Counted from the stretch's first letter, positions 1-9,317 are shown. The stretch is DNA of 64,000 nt from Chryseobacterium sp. SSA4.19 (GCF_022601875.1 NZ_JAKVIP010000002.1:1-64000); one strand, 5' to 3'. A program made the numbers and translations. Notes: generated by a model not told the origin, from the letters alone.

Positions 1-39
1 ATTTTAACAACGACAACAAGAAATTATTAATCAAAAACT

Positions 40-3000
40 CTACTTTTGAGTGTACCTAAGACAGGGAAGATTACATACACATATATGATTGGGCAATTGA
101 CTAATAATAGTAGATTGCTGCTGTTTAATTTGTGTATAATCAGGATTTGAAGCAGTTAGTAACGATTTTAATGAGTTTAAACTATTTAATAGACTATTTT
201 CATTAGAGATTTCTGTTCCCTCTACCCTAAGAATAGGATATCTGTTATTATAACCATAATAGTAATAGACAAAATTTCCATCAGCTTTATGAGCTTTTAA
301 AATATGGTTTTCAATGTCATATTTGTCGATTATCAGTTTTTCATCAGGTATATTGTTACCCTTAGCTTCTGAAATTTTTTGTGGAAATATTTGAGAAGTA
401 ATAAGATTTCCAGATATATCAACCGTTGGTATCAGAGCATAATCTGTTTTTGTTTTTTCTAAAACCTCTTGATTAGAAAGTTTTGTTATTTCTACAATAG
501 GAAATTCTCTTTTATTCGTTAAAGAAGTGTAAGGTTCTGTACCATTCTTATCAAAAGAATAAATGTAATTTTCTGAAATAGTTCTTCCATTACTATCAAT
601 AGAAGATTTACTCTTCAGTATATTATCTCCGAAATTTCCGTAATCAATATAATTATTATTTTCAACAGTTTCAAACACCTGACCATTACTGCCATAAGTC
701 CGTGTTTTTTTGGTTACTAAATTGAAATCTGAATAATAAATTTCATAACCTGTTCCTTTAAGTCCAGGATTACCATCAGGCATCCCATCAGGAATTCCTG
801 GTTTTCCTGTCAAAATACAAGTTCCAAATATATCATATGACAATGCTTTAACTTTTTTCATTCCTGTCATATCATATATAAATTCTTCTTCCTGTTTAAG
901 AATATTATTGATATCATATACAGATTTTTTCTTTATTTGCCCTCTTTTAAAACTAAAATCAGTTTTGGGATCAAAAATGCTAAATGACAATTGAATCGTA
1001 CCAAGACGAGAATCCTTATAGTCAATATAGGATGTATAATTATTCTTTATATATCCAATAGAATTTCCATTAGCGTCAGATCTTTTTTCAATAACAACAG
1101 GATATTCTATATGTGTCCCAGAAAAATTAGATAACGGGACAATGCTATTCATACTAAAGCTACTTTCGTAAAAATTTGATCCACAGTCTGTTTTTCCAGG
1201 AAAATCGACAATTCTATATACATTTTTTAATTGTAAAATTCCATTTGATAGATTGTTAGAAATATCATTTTGATATAAATATTCTTTTATAATTTTATTA
1301 TTTGGATCACTATAGTCAATAGATCTTTTTATTCTAACCCCACCTATTATTCCTGATTCATTAATTAGAGATGTTCTGTTATTAGAAACATATGACGTAT
1401 AACTATGGGGTTCATATTCAAAGGTTGTATATCCTCCTAATGGATAAGTTATTTTATTCAAAGTACCATAAGATACATAATTGGCATTTGTTTGTCTATT
1501 TGAATAGTGATTAACTTCATCAACCACATATACATTATAATTATTGCCATTATAATAGCCCATATGATCAAAAGCTTGAGAACAAAAGGTAGGCAAAGAG
1601 TCAAAATTGTTATAGTCAAATGAATATTTGAATTGATTATCAATAGTGATTTTTTGTAGTTTCAATCTTTTGTTTGGATCATCATTAAAATTAAAGTTTA
1701 TTGTTTTTAATGGTAAGTTATTCTCATCTTTAATAATGATATTATTTAATTTTCTCCATTTCCATTCTGTAATAATTTTGCCCAAACTTGCTAAATAGCT
1801 GCCTGTCTGATAAATTGGATTTTCAGTCATTGGATCACTATTATTCATAGGTGTATGAATCGAATACCAAAAATAATAATTGAACATATACCAAGCCTGA
1901 TTAGCTTGTCCTATTGAAATGAGATTATTATAGTATTCACTCTGCCTATAATTTGTCCTATATATAATAGGATCATCTGCTTTATACTTAAGAGAATTAT
2001 GATTAATAGAAGAGAGATTTATAGTGATACCCTTATTAGAAGTTATTTTAGTAAGATAACATGGCTTAACAAGATTTCCAGCCACGATAGCTTCAAATTG
2101 ATTAGAAATTGTTTGTGCACAAGCTCCATACATCCCGCATGCATCTCTTCGTAAAAATTTTCCGCCAGCATATACATATAATTGTCCTTGATCATCTCCT
2201 CTTTCGTATTGAAAAGAATAAATTTTAGTTCCAAACTTATTGTACACTTCTGATAAGTACCATGCACTGGAATATAATGCCAATTCTGATTGATGGTCAT
2301 ATGAATTAATTGTATATTCTATATCATTTTGAGTTTTACCGAAAATGTAATAATTTCCTTCATCATCAGATATCTTTATCTTACCTATTGAAGGGCATCT
2401 TTTCCACATATTTCCAGTTTGACCTCCAAAATAATTAATATTAAATGGAAGAAAATAATCACTTTCATTAATTTCAATTTTCAAATTATATTTTGATGAA
2501 ACTTTCCAACCACCATCTTCTCCTAAAAAAAACTTACCTGTCTTACCCATAAAGTTGAATGTAAAAATATCCGGTTCATAATCTTTAGGATTTCCCCAAA
2601 CATTATTATAGTTATGTACCAAATTCGAGATACTGCCAACATCATTTAAGTTATTAGATTGTAAATCGCTTCTATAATGTAAATATCCCCATTTAGAATC
2701 AGGATTTCCCGAAACTAATGAACAGGTTTTTCCTTCGTCAAATCCTTGTCCTCTTTGACTTCTTGTAATTATGCCTCCTGCATTTAATGTCCAGTTTTGA
2801 CCTACCCAACCAGGAACATCATTGACCCTTACTCCGCCTGTATCATAATTCATGGTAATGTCTAATGGAATATTCCCTTCATTTAATGAATATAGAGGTA
2901 TATTCACATTAGCTCTTCCAGAATATAAATCCATAGGAATATCCCCATACTTTCCTAGTGAAGATGCATTTGGAGACTGGATGTTTTTAGGTAATTCTAA

Positions 3001-3072
3001 AGACTGAGCATATGTTTTATGTATAGCAATAAAAGTAGTAATGGCTATAAACTGTATAAAAATCTTCTTCAT
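40..3072 (-). CDS. Secreted RHS/YD-like protein, apparently truncated at its C-terminus
   Basis: A 1010-residue protein with an N-terminal signal peptide (MKKIFIQF..., cleavage probably after TYAQ at residue 23). The mature part begins with a segment typical of flavobacterial RHS-like surface proteins: GKYGDIPMDLYSGRANVNIP, then a 'PGWVGQNWTLNAGG' stretch. Scattered YD-type phrases such as YPLGGYTTFEYE follow. In that family the N-terminal half is followed by a long RHS core and a variable toxin tip. Here the frame stops soon after a Leu/Ser/Asn-rich helix (about residues 960-995), where the core repeats would be expected. It is AT-rich compared with the next gene. The start is 10 bases after the stop of the T9SS gene (3083-4774), so the two are probably one operon. 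It could be a shorter family member or a decayed RHS gene; the truncation reading is inference. Confidence 0.75.
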   Translation of the reverse strand: MKKIFIQFIAITTFIAIHKTYAQSLELPKNIQSPNASSLGKYGDIPMDLYSGRANVNIPLYSLNEGNIPLDITMNYDTGGVRVNDVPGWVGQNWTLNAGGIITRSQRGQGFDEGKTCSLVSGNPDSKWGYLHYRSDLQSNNLNDVGSISNLVHNYNNVWGNPKDYEPDIFTFNFMGKTGKFFLGEDGGWKVSSKYNLKIEINESDYFLPFNINYFGGQTGNMWKRCPSIGKIKISDDEGNYYIFGKTQNDIEYTINSYDHQSELALYSSAWYLSEVYNKFGTKIYSFQYERGDDQGQLYVYAGGKFLRRDACGMYGACAQTISNQFEAIVAGNLVKPCYLTKITSNKGITINLSSINHNSLKYKADDPIIYRTNYRQSEYYNNLISIGQANQAWYMFNYYFWYSIHTPMNNSDPMTENPIYQTGSYLASLGKIITEWKWRKLNNIIIKDENNLPLKTINFNFNDDPNKRLKLQKITIDNQFKYSFDYNNFDSLPTFCSQAFDHMGYYNGNNYNVYVVDEVNHYSNRQTNANYVSYGTLNKITYPLGGYTTFEYEPHSYTSYVSNNRTSLINESGIIGGVRIKRSIDYSDPNNKIIKEYLYQNDISNNLSNGILQLKNVYRIVDFPGKTDCGSNFYESSFSMNSIVPLSNFSGTHIEYPVVIEKRSDANGNSIGYIKNNYTSYIDYKDSRLGTIQLSFSIFDPKTDFSFKRGQIKKKSVYDINNILKQEEEFIYDMTGMKKVKALSYDIFGTCILTGKPGIPDGMPDGNPGLKGTGYEIYYSDFNLVTKKTRTYGSNGQVFETVENNNYIDYGNFGDNILKSKSSIDSNGRTISENYIYSFDKNGTEPYTSLTNKREFPIVEITKLSNQEVLEKTKTDYALIPTVDISGNLITSQIFPQKISEAKGNNIPDEKLIIDKYDIENHILKAHKADGNFVYYYYGYNNRYPILRVEGTEISNENSLLNSLNSLKSLLTASNPDYTQIKQQQSTIISQLPNHICVCNLPCLRYTQK

Positions 3073-3082
3073 TATGTATGTT

Positions 3083-4774
3083 TTATTTCTTAATTACTTT
3101 CGCACTTGCGGTTTTATTATCATTCGTTTTAATCGTAATCAGGTAAGCTCCCTGAATCAGATTCTGAGTATTGATCTTCGTCACCTTATTTTTGGTTTTC
3201 AAACTCTGCAGCTGCCTTCCGCCCATATCATACACGGTAATCTCCGCTTCCTTGAAATCAAACCCAATCTCCACATACGCATAATCACTCACCGGGTTCG
3301 GGTAAATCTTGATATCTAACTTCTCGATCAATTGGTCAATCTGCCTGTCACCCAGCTTCACGATCTTCCAGTTTTCCTTTCCGAGCTCTTCTGCACTGGT
3401 TCCGGCCAGGATAATCGAGCCGTCACGGTTCAGCTTAATATCGGATAATCTTTCTTCTCTCTTCCTTGATTCTCCCTTGACATGCTTTCTCCACTGCTCA
3501 TTGCCATCCTGGTCCAGGTATAGCATCCAGAACGTCTCATCATCCGTTTCCATCCTGCCTTCCGCCTGGGTATAACCACCCAGTAAAATCCCCGTGGTAA
3601 CCTCTTTATTCTTTGCTCTTTCCTCTTTTCTCTTCGTGATGACACTCATCCCCATCAGCACATCCCGGTTCTTAAAGCTGTAGGATTTCTGCCAAATTTC
3701 TTCGCCTCTTTCATCAAGTGAAATGAGCCAAAGGTCGGTTCCTTCTTCGATCCCTACCGATTTATTGCCTGACCGTTCCGACCTGGATTCGCCTCCGATG
3801 AGATAGCCTGTGGAAGTTAAAGCTAACGTCCTTACATGGTCATCGCCTTTGCCTCCGTAGTTCTTTTCCCATTCTAATTTGCCTTCTTTGCTGAGCTTAA
3901 TGATCCAGTAATCGCCTTCACCGTAGTTTTCCGTTGATTTTGGATGAGTAATCGCTAATGGGTAATCAGTAATCTGTGATTCATTGGTTTTTGCATTTGA
4001 ATTGATATTATTCATTACCGATTGCTTATTACCGTTAGAGAAAGCTCCGCTCCGGGAATAGATACCCAGTAAAGCTCCGCCGTCTTTGGTGGGAACCATT
4101 TTCTCGACTTCGTCCAAACCTTTTCCGCCTATTATAATTTGAGAGGCTATGCCTCCGTTTTTATCAAGCCTGATGACCAGGACATCTTTGGATCCGTAGC
4201 CTTTGCCCGTTGCCTGGGCGGAGCCGAAGGCAACATTGCCTGCTATAAAGAATCCTAAGTCTGTGGTCTGGATGACGGCCCTGGCTTCTTCATCGGAACT
4301 TCCGCCGATGGTTTTCTGCCACAGCTCGTCCCCGAATTCATTGATCTTAATCACCCAAATATCCGAGCCGCCTTTGGAATCTTCTTTTTTATCAAGGCCT
4401 TTTCCGCTGTAAGAGGTTCCGGCAAGCAAAAATCCGCCTTCCTGTGTACCTACCGCAGCTGATAAAAAATCATGGTTCCGGCCTGAGAAGTATTTTTCCC
4501 AGACTTCTTCTCCCTGCTGGTTTAATTTTACCAGATGGAAATCGTAGCCGTTGTTTTGTTTAGTATCGGAGGTAAGCTTTTGGCTATCGGTTCCTGAGCC
4601 TGTCGAAGGATGGATGGAGCTCCCGGTAATTAAGTATTGCTGGTCAATGGTAGTGGTAACGTGGGAAAGGAAATCCTGGGTGGAGGATTGGATGTCTTTC
4701 TGCCAAACCACTTCCTGGGCTGATATGCCGAGAGAGACGCACAGAAACAGTGCACTCATGTAGAGTTTTTTCAT
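3083..4774 (-). CDS. T9SS-exported protein with seven internal repeats (probable beta-propeller) and type A sorting domain
   Basis: A 563-residue exported protein. It has a signal peptide (MKKLYMSALFLCVSLGISA|QE) and seven repeats of roughly 50-90 residues. Each repeat begins with a 'xxWxKxxGGxxxD' strand and ends with 'DxWxIKLxxxG'. A C-terminal domain starts at IYPNPVSDYAYVEI (about residue 490) and ends KVIKK, the usual type IX secretion sorting domain. Seven such units suggest a closed seven-bladed propeller; this fold is inferred, not seen. Repeats 1, 4, 6 and 7 carry extra loop sequences that look like dispersed intergenic repeats (see findings). It sits directly upstream of the RHS-like gene. 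The export route is well supported; the ligand or function is unknown. Confidence 0.88.
   Translation of the reverse strand: MKKLYMSALFLCVSLGISAQEVVWQKDIQSSTQDFLSHVTTTIDQQYLITGSSIHPSTGSGTDSQKLTSDTKQNNGYDFHLVKLNQQGEEVWEKYFSGRNHDFLSAAVGTQEGGFLLAGTSYSGKGLDKKEDSKGGSDIWVIKINEFGDELWQKTIGGSSDEEARAVIQTTDLGFFIAGNVAFGSAQATGKGYGSKDVLVIRLDKNGGIASQIIIGGKGLDEVEKMVPTKDGGALLGIYSRSGAFSNGNKQSVMNNINSNAKTNESQITDYPLAITHPKSTENYGEGDYWIIKLSKEGKLEWEKNYGGKGDDHVRTLALTSTGYLIGGESRSERSGNKSVGIEEGTDLWLISLDERGEEIWQKSYSFKNRDVLMGMSVITKRKEERAKNKEVTTGILLGGYTQAEGRMETDDETFWMLYLDQDGNEQWRKHVKGESRKREERLSDIKLNRDGSIILAGTSAEELGKENWKIVKLGDRQIDQLIEKLDIKIYPNPVSDYAYVEIGFDFKEAEITVYDMGGRQLQSLKTKNKVTKINTQNLIQGAYLITIKTNDNKTASAKVIKK
4591..4610. 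repeat. Dispersed TTCGACAGGCTCAG-type repeat inside a coding region
   Basis: On the minus strand this reads TCCTTCGACAGGCTCAGGA, a short repeat known from many bacterial genomes and usually intergenic. Here it is translated as HPSTGSG within the first repeat of the T9SS protein. No second copy was seen in this window. Confidence 0.5.
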
Positions 4775-4815
4775 GCTTAGTGTATTTTCAGTGTGTTATC
4801 AATTTTTTAACGCTG

Positions 4816-4823
4816 CAAAAGTA
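4816..4823 (-). promoter_or_regulatory. Candidate -7 element (TACTTTTG) for the T9SS/RHS gene pair
   Basis: TACTTTTG on the minus strand matches the Bacteroidota TAnnTTTG -7 box and lies about 40 bases upstream of the T9SS start. No well-spaced TTG -33 box was found. A second candidate, TACCTTTG, lies at 4931-4938. Confidence 0.4.
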
Positions 4824-4948
4824 GGGCTTTTAAGTGATGGTAAAAGTGTATGACAAATATTTAATGTGAATGGTATGAGCTTTATAGGTGAACATGATCT
4901 CTGCTTATTCTTCTTCAATTTCTTCTGAAGCAAAGGTATAGACGCAAT

Positions 4949-4965
4949 ACGACAAAACGTGTCGT
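4949..4965. other. Small hairpin after the polyamine operon
   Basis: ACGACA and TGTCGT form a 6-bp stem around a 5-base loop, 31 bases past the last stop codon of the polyamine operon. No T-run follows on the minus strand, so it is a weak terminator candidate at best. Confidence 0.3.
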
Positions 4966-4995
4966 GTTATATGAAATAAACAAGGCAAAAATATT

Positions 4996-6018
4996 TTATT
5001 TAGGAGAAGGCTTTCTCCAGATAAATCCATCCAGTAAATAATGGGTAAGCTGCGGAACGACCAAGAAAGGAACCAGAAACTGAAACCATTCCGAAGATAC
5101 TTTTATGTTCATTGAAAAATGTTCGTTCCAGACCAGTACTTCCCATAGAAGCTCCTCGAAAAGAGCAAAACCTAAAATGACTGCGATAAATAATAAAATC
5201 CCGAAGCCGGACCTAAAAACAGAAAACCGATTCAAATGCCGGGCTTCTTTCTGCTCAATTTCCCTGATGTAAATTAAAGCGATGTATGGGATTCCATGGG
5301 AAATAACATTGAGCAATGTAAACAACAGATCATTGTTAAAATAAACAATCCCAAAATACCAGGATAGATAGGTCCCGGTAATCAACGCTATTTTAGGAAT
5401 GTTAAACTGTCCGGTTTTAAAAATTTCAGAAACCGTTTTGATCAGCCAGATGATTAAAATAATGAAATATACAACCGTAATCCCTTTTGTATAATCAGGT
5501 ATGCTTTGGAACCAGCTGAATTCATTTTCAACAAACCAGTTAAAGGCTCTCGGCGTTTTAAACCAATACAGCATTGGAAAAACCGTAGCCGAATATACAG
5601 CCACCTCATCAATTCTCTTGTTTAGGGTATCGTGTTCAAAACGGGCATAAATCCGCATGAAGCCATATTGCTGCCTGATAAAATGGAATACGGCGACCAA
5701 AGCTAGTGCTGACCAGAATACCAGGCTGCCGAACTGATATAAAACAAGTCCCAACACCCAGCTCAATAAAGGAATCCCGTAATATAAAAACTTTCTTTTC
5801 CGTATTTCTGCTTTTACAAAATAGGTTTTAAACAAAGTGGAATAAACATGGGCGACATCTACAAAAACAATGAGGAAAAGCCAGGTATAAAAGGAATACT
5901 GATTTTCCAGTTCACGGATATCTCTTTGAAAAATAAAGATGATCAGCAAGATGACAAAAGGTGGCGCTAAAATCAGCCAGCTGTCTGTTTTGGCACTATG
6001 GATCCAGGGCTGTTTCAT
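4996..6018 (-). CDS. Polytopic membrane protein of unknown function, last gene of the polyamine operon
   Basis: 340 residues, with about eight hydrophobic helices spread over the whole length. Histidine and arginine residues recur at helix ends: DVAHVYST, FHFIRQQYGFMRIYAR, ISHGIPYIALIYIRE and PQLTHYLLDGFIWR. A membrane enzyme with metal- or heme-binding histidines would be consistent with this pattern, but I do not recognise the family. The ATG overlaps the stop of the preceding flavin oxidoreductase by four bases (ATGA), so translation is probably coupled. The operon position suggests it completes the reaction of the oxidoreductase or handles its product; that is inference. Confidence 0.75.
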   Translation of the reverse strand: MKQPWIHSAKTDSWLILAPPFVILLIIFIFQRDIRELENQYSFYTWLFLIVFVDVAHVYSTLFKTYFVKAEIRKRKFLYYGIPLLSWVLGLVLYQFGSLVFWSALALVAVFHFIRQQYGFMRIYARFEHDTLNKRIDEVAVYSATVFPMLYWFKTPRAFNWFVENEFSWFQSIPDYTKGITVVYFIILIIWLIKTVSEIFKTGQFNIPKIALITGTYLSWYFGIVYFNNDLLFTLLNVISHGIPYIALIYIREIEQKEARHLNRFSVFRSGFGILLFIAVILGFALFEELLWEVLVWNEHFSMNIKVSSEWFQFLVPFLVVPQLTHYLLDGFIWRKPSPK

Positions 6019-7607
6019 AAGTGTCCGGTCATTTGTTCTGCGGTTCTCAGCCCCTGGTAAAAGGCTTCTTCAAAAATTGAAATCCCGGATAAATCAGAAT
6101 GGGCAAAGAAAACTTTTCCTTCAATAGGAGTTTTTGCTTCCGGCTTATTAAAGATCTGGCCCGGAACAGGAGCAATCATGGCATGTCCGATTTTATGAAA
6201 CTGCATTTCGATGATAAAGTCTTCGATTAAGGGGTGGGCTTTTTTCAGATCGTTCAAAACTAAATTTTCCAGCTCATCTTCCTGTAGAGCATACAATCTT
6301 TTTCTCGCCTTCTTACAGTCAGCGGTTGAAAAGCTCCTGTAGTAGGTGATCACTTTTTCGCCCATGATCTGTTCGATATTCTGATGCTGATCGTAAATAT
6401 AGCCTAATCCTTCCGAACCGTAGATCACATTATCCCAGGCCAGCTCTTCATCTCCTCCAAACTCATTTTGTAAAGTAATGGTGGTTAACAGCCACGGAAC
6501 ATAAGTAAACCCTTCTGCCCTTTTTATATTAAAAATTCTTTCATTAATAAATTGCGGAGTGGCAAACAGTACTTTTTCAGCAATGATTTTATTTGTTTTC
6601 TTATGGATATTGTCAAAACTTAATACTTCAACGTTATCCTTTATCGTAACCTCAAAAACTAAATTGCCCGGTAAAGATTTTCCTTCTGTATAAGCTGACA
6701 AATGTTTGGACAGGCGTGCATTTCCTTCAGGCCAGGTAAATACCTGATCTTTATAGTTCTTACTCCAGTTGTTTTTTCTTCCTGCAAAATAATGAATGCC
6801 TGCCCATGCAGAAACGTAATCGATTCCCAGTCCGTAATCGTCACGGCAGGAATAATCCAGCAGCCAGAGCAATTCTTCAGATGTAAACTGACGCTGATAC
6901 AGCCAGTCTTTAAAAATCATTTTTTCTATCCGTAGCACCTCATCTTCCCGGCTGGAATCTTCCACCGGAATCGCAAACCAATAGTTCCCGCCTGAATCCT
7001 TTTTGTTCCGGAAATGGTTCATCATGGTAAAAAAACGGTCCAGTTCTTCCTGAGTTTCTGCAGAAATTCCTTTTTGGGGAACAAGATCATTCTGCCATGA
7101 ATTTTTAAAAAACAGGCGTTCCTGCTGAGGAAAAATCATCTGATATTCATCTAAAACCGGTTCACCGTTTTCATCGTCACCCTGATAAATCCCGCATTCT
7201 TTGAGAAAACTGATGATTTCCGTATTTTCTTTATTGGGTAATGGTAAATAGTGTGCCCCTAAAGGGAATCTTGAAAATTGGTTTTTTCCGCCTGATGAAT
7301 TACCTCCCAAATGATCCTCCATTTCCAGCAAAAGATAGTCATGTTCATTGTTTTGATGAAGATACCGGCATGCAGAAAGCCCGGAAATACCGCCACCAAC
7401 AATCAGGTATTTGATATGGACCTCTTCTGCAGGTTCAGGAAAATCCTTAGCCCAAAGCCGATGCCCAAGCACATGATGCGTTCCGGTGATCTTAAGCAGC
7501 AAAGACTTTCCTTTTTTACTGCAATATTGTAAGAACGGAATCATCAGGCCGCCTAAAAAGATCGTTTTCAGGAAATCTTTCCTATTGTACTTTCCCCCAC
7601 TCTTCAT
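6015..7607 (-). CDS. FAD-dependent oxidoreductase, amine-oxidase-like, membrane-anchored or exported
   Basis: 530 residues. A Rossmann dinucleotide motif IVGGGISGLSACRYL is followed by the LLLEMEDHLGGNSSGG segment, the pattern of flavin amine oxidases, phytoene desaturases and related enzymes. The N-terminus (NRKDFLKTIFLGGLMIPFLQYC) resembles a Tat-like signal with RK in place of RR, ending in a possible lipoprotein cysteine. Export or anchoring is therefore likely but uncertain. The C-terminal GKVFFAHSDLSGISIFEEAFYQGLRTAEQM matches the FAD-closing segment of the superfamily. It overlaps the upstream aminopropyltransferase gene by 26 bases and the downstream membrane gene by 4 bases. The amine substrate is inferred from the neighbours and is not shown by sequence. 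Confidence 0.83.
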   Translation of the reverse strand: MKSGGKYNRKDFLKTIFLGGLMIPFLQYCSKKGKSLLLKITGTHHVLGHRLWAKDFPEPAEEVHIKYLIVGGGISGLSACRYLHQNNEHDYLLLEMEDHLGGNSSGGKNQFSRFPLGAHYLPLPNKENTEIISFLKECGIYQGDDENGEPVLDEYQMIFPQQERLFFKNSWQNDLVPQKGISAETQEELDRFFTMMNHFRNKKDSGGNYWFAIPVEDSSREDEVLRIEKMIFKDWLYQRQFTSEELLWLLDYSCRDDYGLGIDYVSAWAGIHYFAGRKNNWSKNYKDQVFTWPEGNARLSKHLSAYTEGKSLPGNLVFEVTIKDNVEVLSFDNIHKKTNKIIAEKVLFATPQFINERIFNIKRAEGFTYVPWLLTTITLQNEFGGDEELAWDNVIYGSEGLGYIYDQHQNIEQIMGEKVITYYRSFSTADCKKARKRLYALQEDELENLVLNDLKKAHPLIEDFIIEMQFHKIGHAMIAPVPGQIFNKPEAKTPIEGKVFFAHSDLSGISIFEEAFYQGLRTAEQMTGHL

Positions 7608-9096
7608 CGAAATAACGTACTAAAATTTGATTGTCCAGCCGGTTGACTTCAATATCCTTTGTTTTCATGTCCTTGGTAAAATAAGACAGCTGTGAGAAAT
7701 TATAATCGTAGAATTTAAGATCAGGAATTTTACGGTATATTTTGTTATCCAAAGGCTCGAAGGAAGCCATTGAAAATCCCCATTCACCGAATGAAGGAAC
7801 GTAAGTATGGTAAGCCGAAGTAAAAGGAAAAACCTGGTGGATGGTTTTCTCAATACACCAGAAAGATTTAGGCGCGAAATAAGGTGAAGTGGTCTGCACT
7901 ACTATTTTTGTATCGGTGGTGGCAAGGCGTTCCAGTTCCCTGTAAAACTGCAGAGAATAGAGTTTCCCCAAACTGTAGTTGGACGGATCCGGAAAATCAA
8001 TGATGATAACCCCGAATTTCCGCGTATTTTCTTTCACCCAGATATACGCATCCTTGTTGATGATTTTTAACTTCGGGTTTGATAAAGAATTCTGATTCAG
8101 TTCCCGCATGGTCTGGTTGGTTTTAAAGAAATTTGTCATTTCACCATCCAGATCAACCAATGTAATGTGTTTAACCTCTTTGTATTTCAATACTTCGCGG
8201 ACAGCAAAGCCGTCGCCTCCGCCAAGGATAAGGACCTCATCAATATTTTTTGCTATCGACATGGCAGGATGCACCAAAGCTTCATGATAGCGGTATTCGT
8301 CTGTTGAAGAAAACTGCAGGTTGTTGTTTAAATAGAGTCTGAATTCGCGGTTATTTCTGGTTAAAACAATCCGTTGATAAGGTGAGCTTTTTGTATATAC
8401 TACATTTTCCCCGTATAATTTTTCTTCAGAATAAGATAAAATTCTATCTGAAAAAATAAAAAGAGCTACTAAAAAGGCGAAGGCGGCAATGGCTTTTGCT
8501 TTCAAAGAAATTGGTTTTGACAATTCTTTATTAAGGTAAAAGCATAAGAATATGGCAATCGAAATATTAATCAGCCCAAAAAACAAAGGCGTCTTTACAA
8601 TTCCCAAATTGGGAATCAGCACCAATGGAAACAGGATAGAAGCCAGTAAAGCTCCGATATAATCAAAAGCAAAGACATTGGACACAAGATCTTTAAACTG
8701 AACCCGGTCTTTCAGGATATTCATCAGCAGCGGAATTTCCACACCGACCAGACAGCCCGTAAAAAACACAAAAAGGTATAACACCGCCTCGAAATGCGCC
8801 AGTGTATTGAACAGAATAAATAAAACCACCGAACTGATCCCTCCGATAATGCCGACAAGAATTTCTATTTCTACAAACTTATCAATAAGGTTACCTTTAA
8901 TGAATTTGGCAAAATAGGAACCTACTCCCATTGAAAACAGATATACCCCGATAATGAAAGAAAACTGTTTTACGGAATCTCCTAATAGATAGCTTGCGAG
9001 AGCACCTGCCACCAATTCGTAAATCAGGCCGCATGTTGCTATGACAAATACGGAAAACATTAACAGCAGTTCAAGAGGAATCCTCTTCTTATCCAT
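7582..9096 (-). CDS. speE: Membrane-embedded polyamine aminopropyltransferase (spermidine synthase family)
   Basis: 504 residues. Seven hydrophobic helices occupy about residues 8-217, and the cytosolic C-terminal half is a spermidine-synthase domain. Visible motifs are LILGGGDGFAVREVL (GGGDG at 292-296), LVDLDGEM (acid at about 315), NKDAYIWV (D350), IIIDFPDPSNYSLGKLYS (candidate catalytic Asp 367) and VVQTTSPYFAPKSFWCIE. These are the usual decarboxylated-AdoMet and amine-site elements, so the enzyme should be active. Fusion to a membrane domain is a known variant; its acceptor is unknown. It overlaps the DUF350 gene by 8 bases and the flavin oxidoreductase gene by 26. The AdoMet decarboxylase needed to make its donor is four genes upstream in the same operon. 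Confidence 0.9.
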   Translation of the reverse strand: MDKKRIPLELLLMFSVFVIATCGLIYELVAGALASYLLGDSVKQFSFIIGVYLFSMGVGSYFAKFIKGNLIDKFVEIEILVGIIGGISSVVLFILFNTLAHFEAVLYLFVFFTGCLVGVEIPLLMNILKDRVQFKDLVSNVFAFDYIGALLASILFPLVLIPNLGIVKTPLFFGLINISIAIFLCFYLNKELSKPISLKAKAIAAFAFLVALFIFSDRILSYSEEKLYGENVVYTKSSPYQRIVLTRNNREFRLYLNNNLQFSSTDEYRYHEALVHPAMSIAKNIDEVLILGGGDGFAVREVLKYKEVKHITLVDLDGEMTNFFKTNQTMRELNQNSLSNPKLKIINKDAYIWVKENTRKFGVIIIDFPDPSNYSLGKLYSLQFYRELERLATTDTKIVVQTTSPYFAPKSFWCIEKTIHQVFPFTSAYHTYVPSFGEWGFSMASFEPLDNKIYRKIPDLKFYDYNFSQLSYFTKDMKTKDIEVNRLDNQILVRYFDEEWGKVQ

Positions 9097-9304
9097 GAAT
9101 GGCTGCGCTTATAATAATTGAAATCCCGATAATAAATGCTCCGAAAATAATGGCCAATGCCGTATTTTTATTATGTGCAATCTCATGCCACGTTTTTTCC
9201 GGTGTTAATTTTTCGATGATAACATAACAAACCAGCAAAATAGCGATTCCTAAAAAGGAGTAAATCACTGAATTGATTATTGGCAGAAAATTGATCTGAT
9301 CCAT
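9089..9304 (-). CDS. DUF350 (YjfL-like) small membrane protein
   Basis: 71 residues with two transmembrane helices: INSVIYSFLGIAILLVCYVIIEKL and ALAIIFGAFIIGISIIISAAIHG. A conserved turn, TPEKTWHEIAHNKNTALA, lies between them, as in DUF350/YjfL proteins. Those proteins are often twice this length and duplicated; this is a single unit. Its last 8 bases overlap the start of the aminopropyltransferase gene. DUF350 proteins are known to co-occur with aminopropyltransferases and DUF4178 in many bacteria. The biochemical role is not known. Confidence 0.82.
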   Translation of the reverse strand: MDQINFLPIINSVIYSFLGIAILLVCYVIIEKLTPEKTWHEIAHNKNTALAIIFGAFIIGISIIISAAIHG

Positions 9305-9317
9305 AGCTTATATTTTT

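Noticed and set aside
3041..4763. Plus-strand frames opposite the T9SS protein, up to 92 residues
   Set aside because: They run antisense to a gene with clear domains and have no coding features of their own.
4949..4965. Hairpin ACGACA-TGTCGT as a terminator of the polyamine operon
   Set aside because: Short stem with no T-run on the minus strand; listed only as a low-confidence element.
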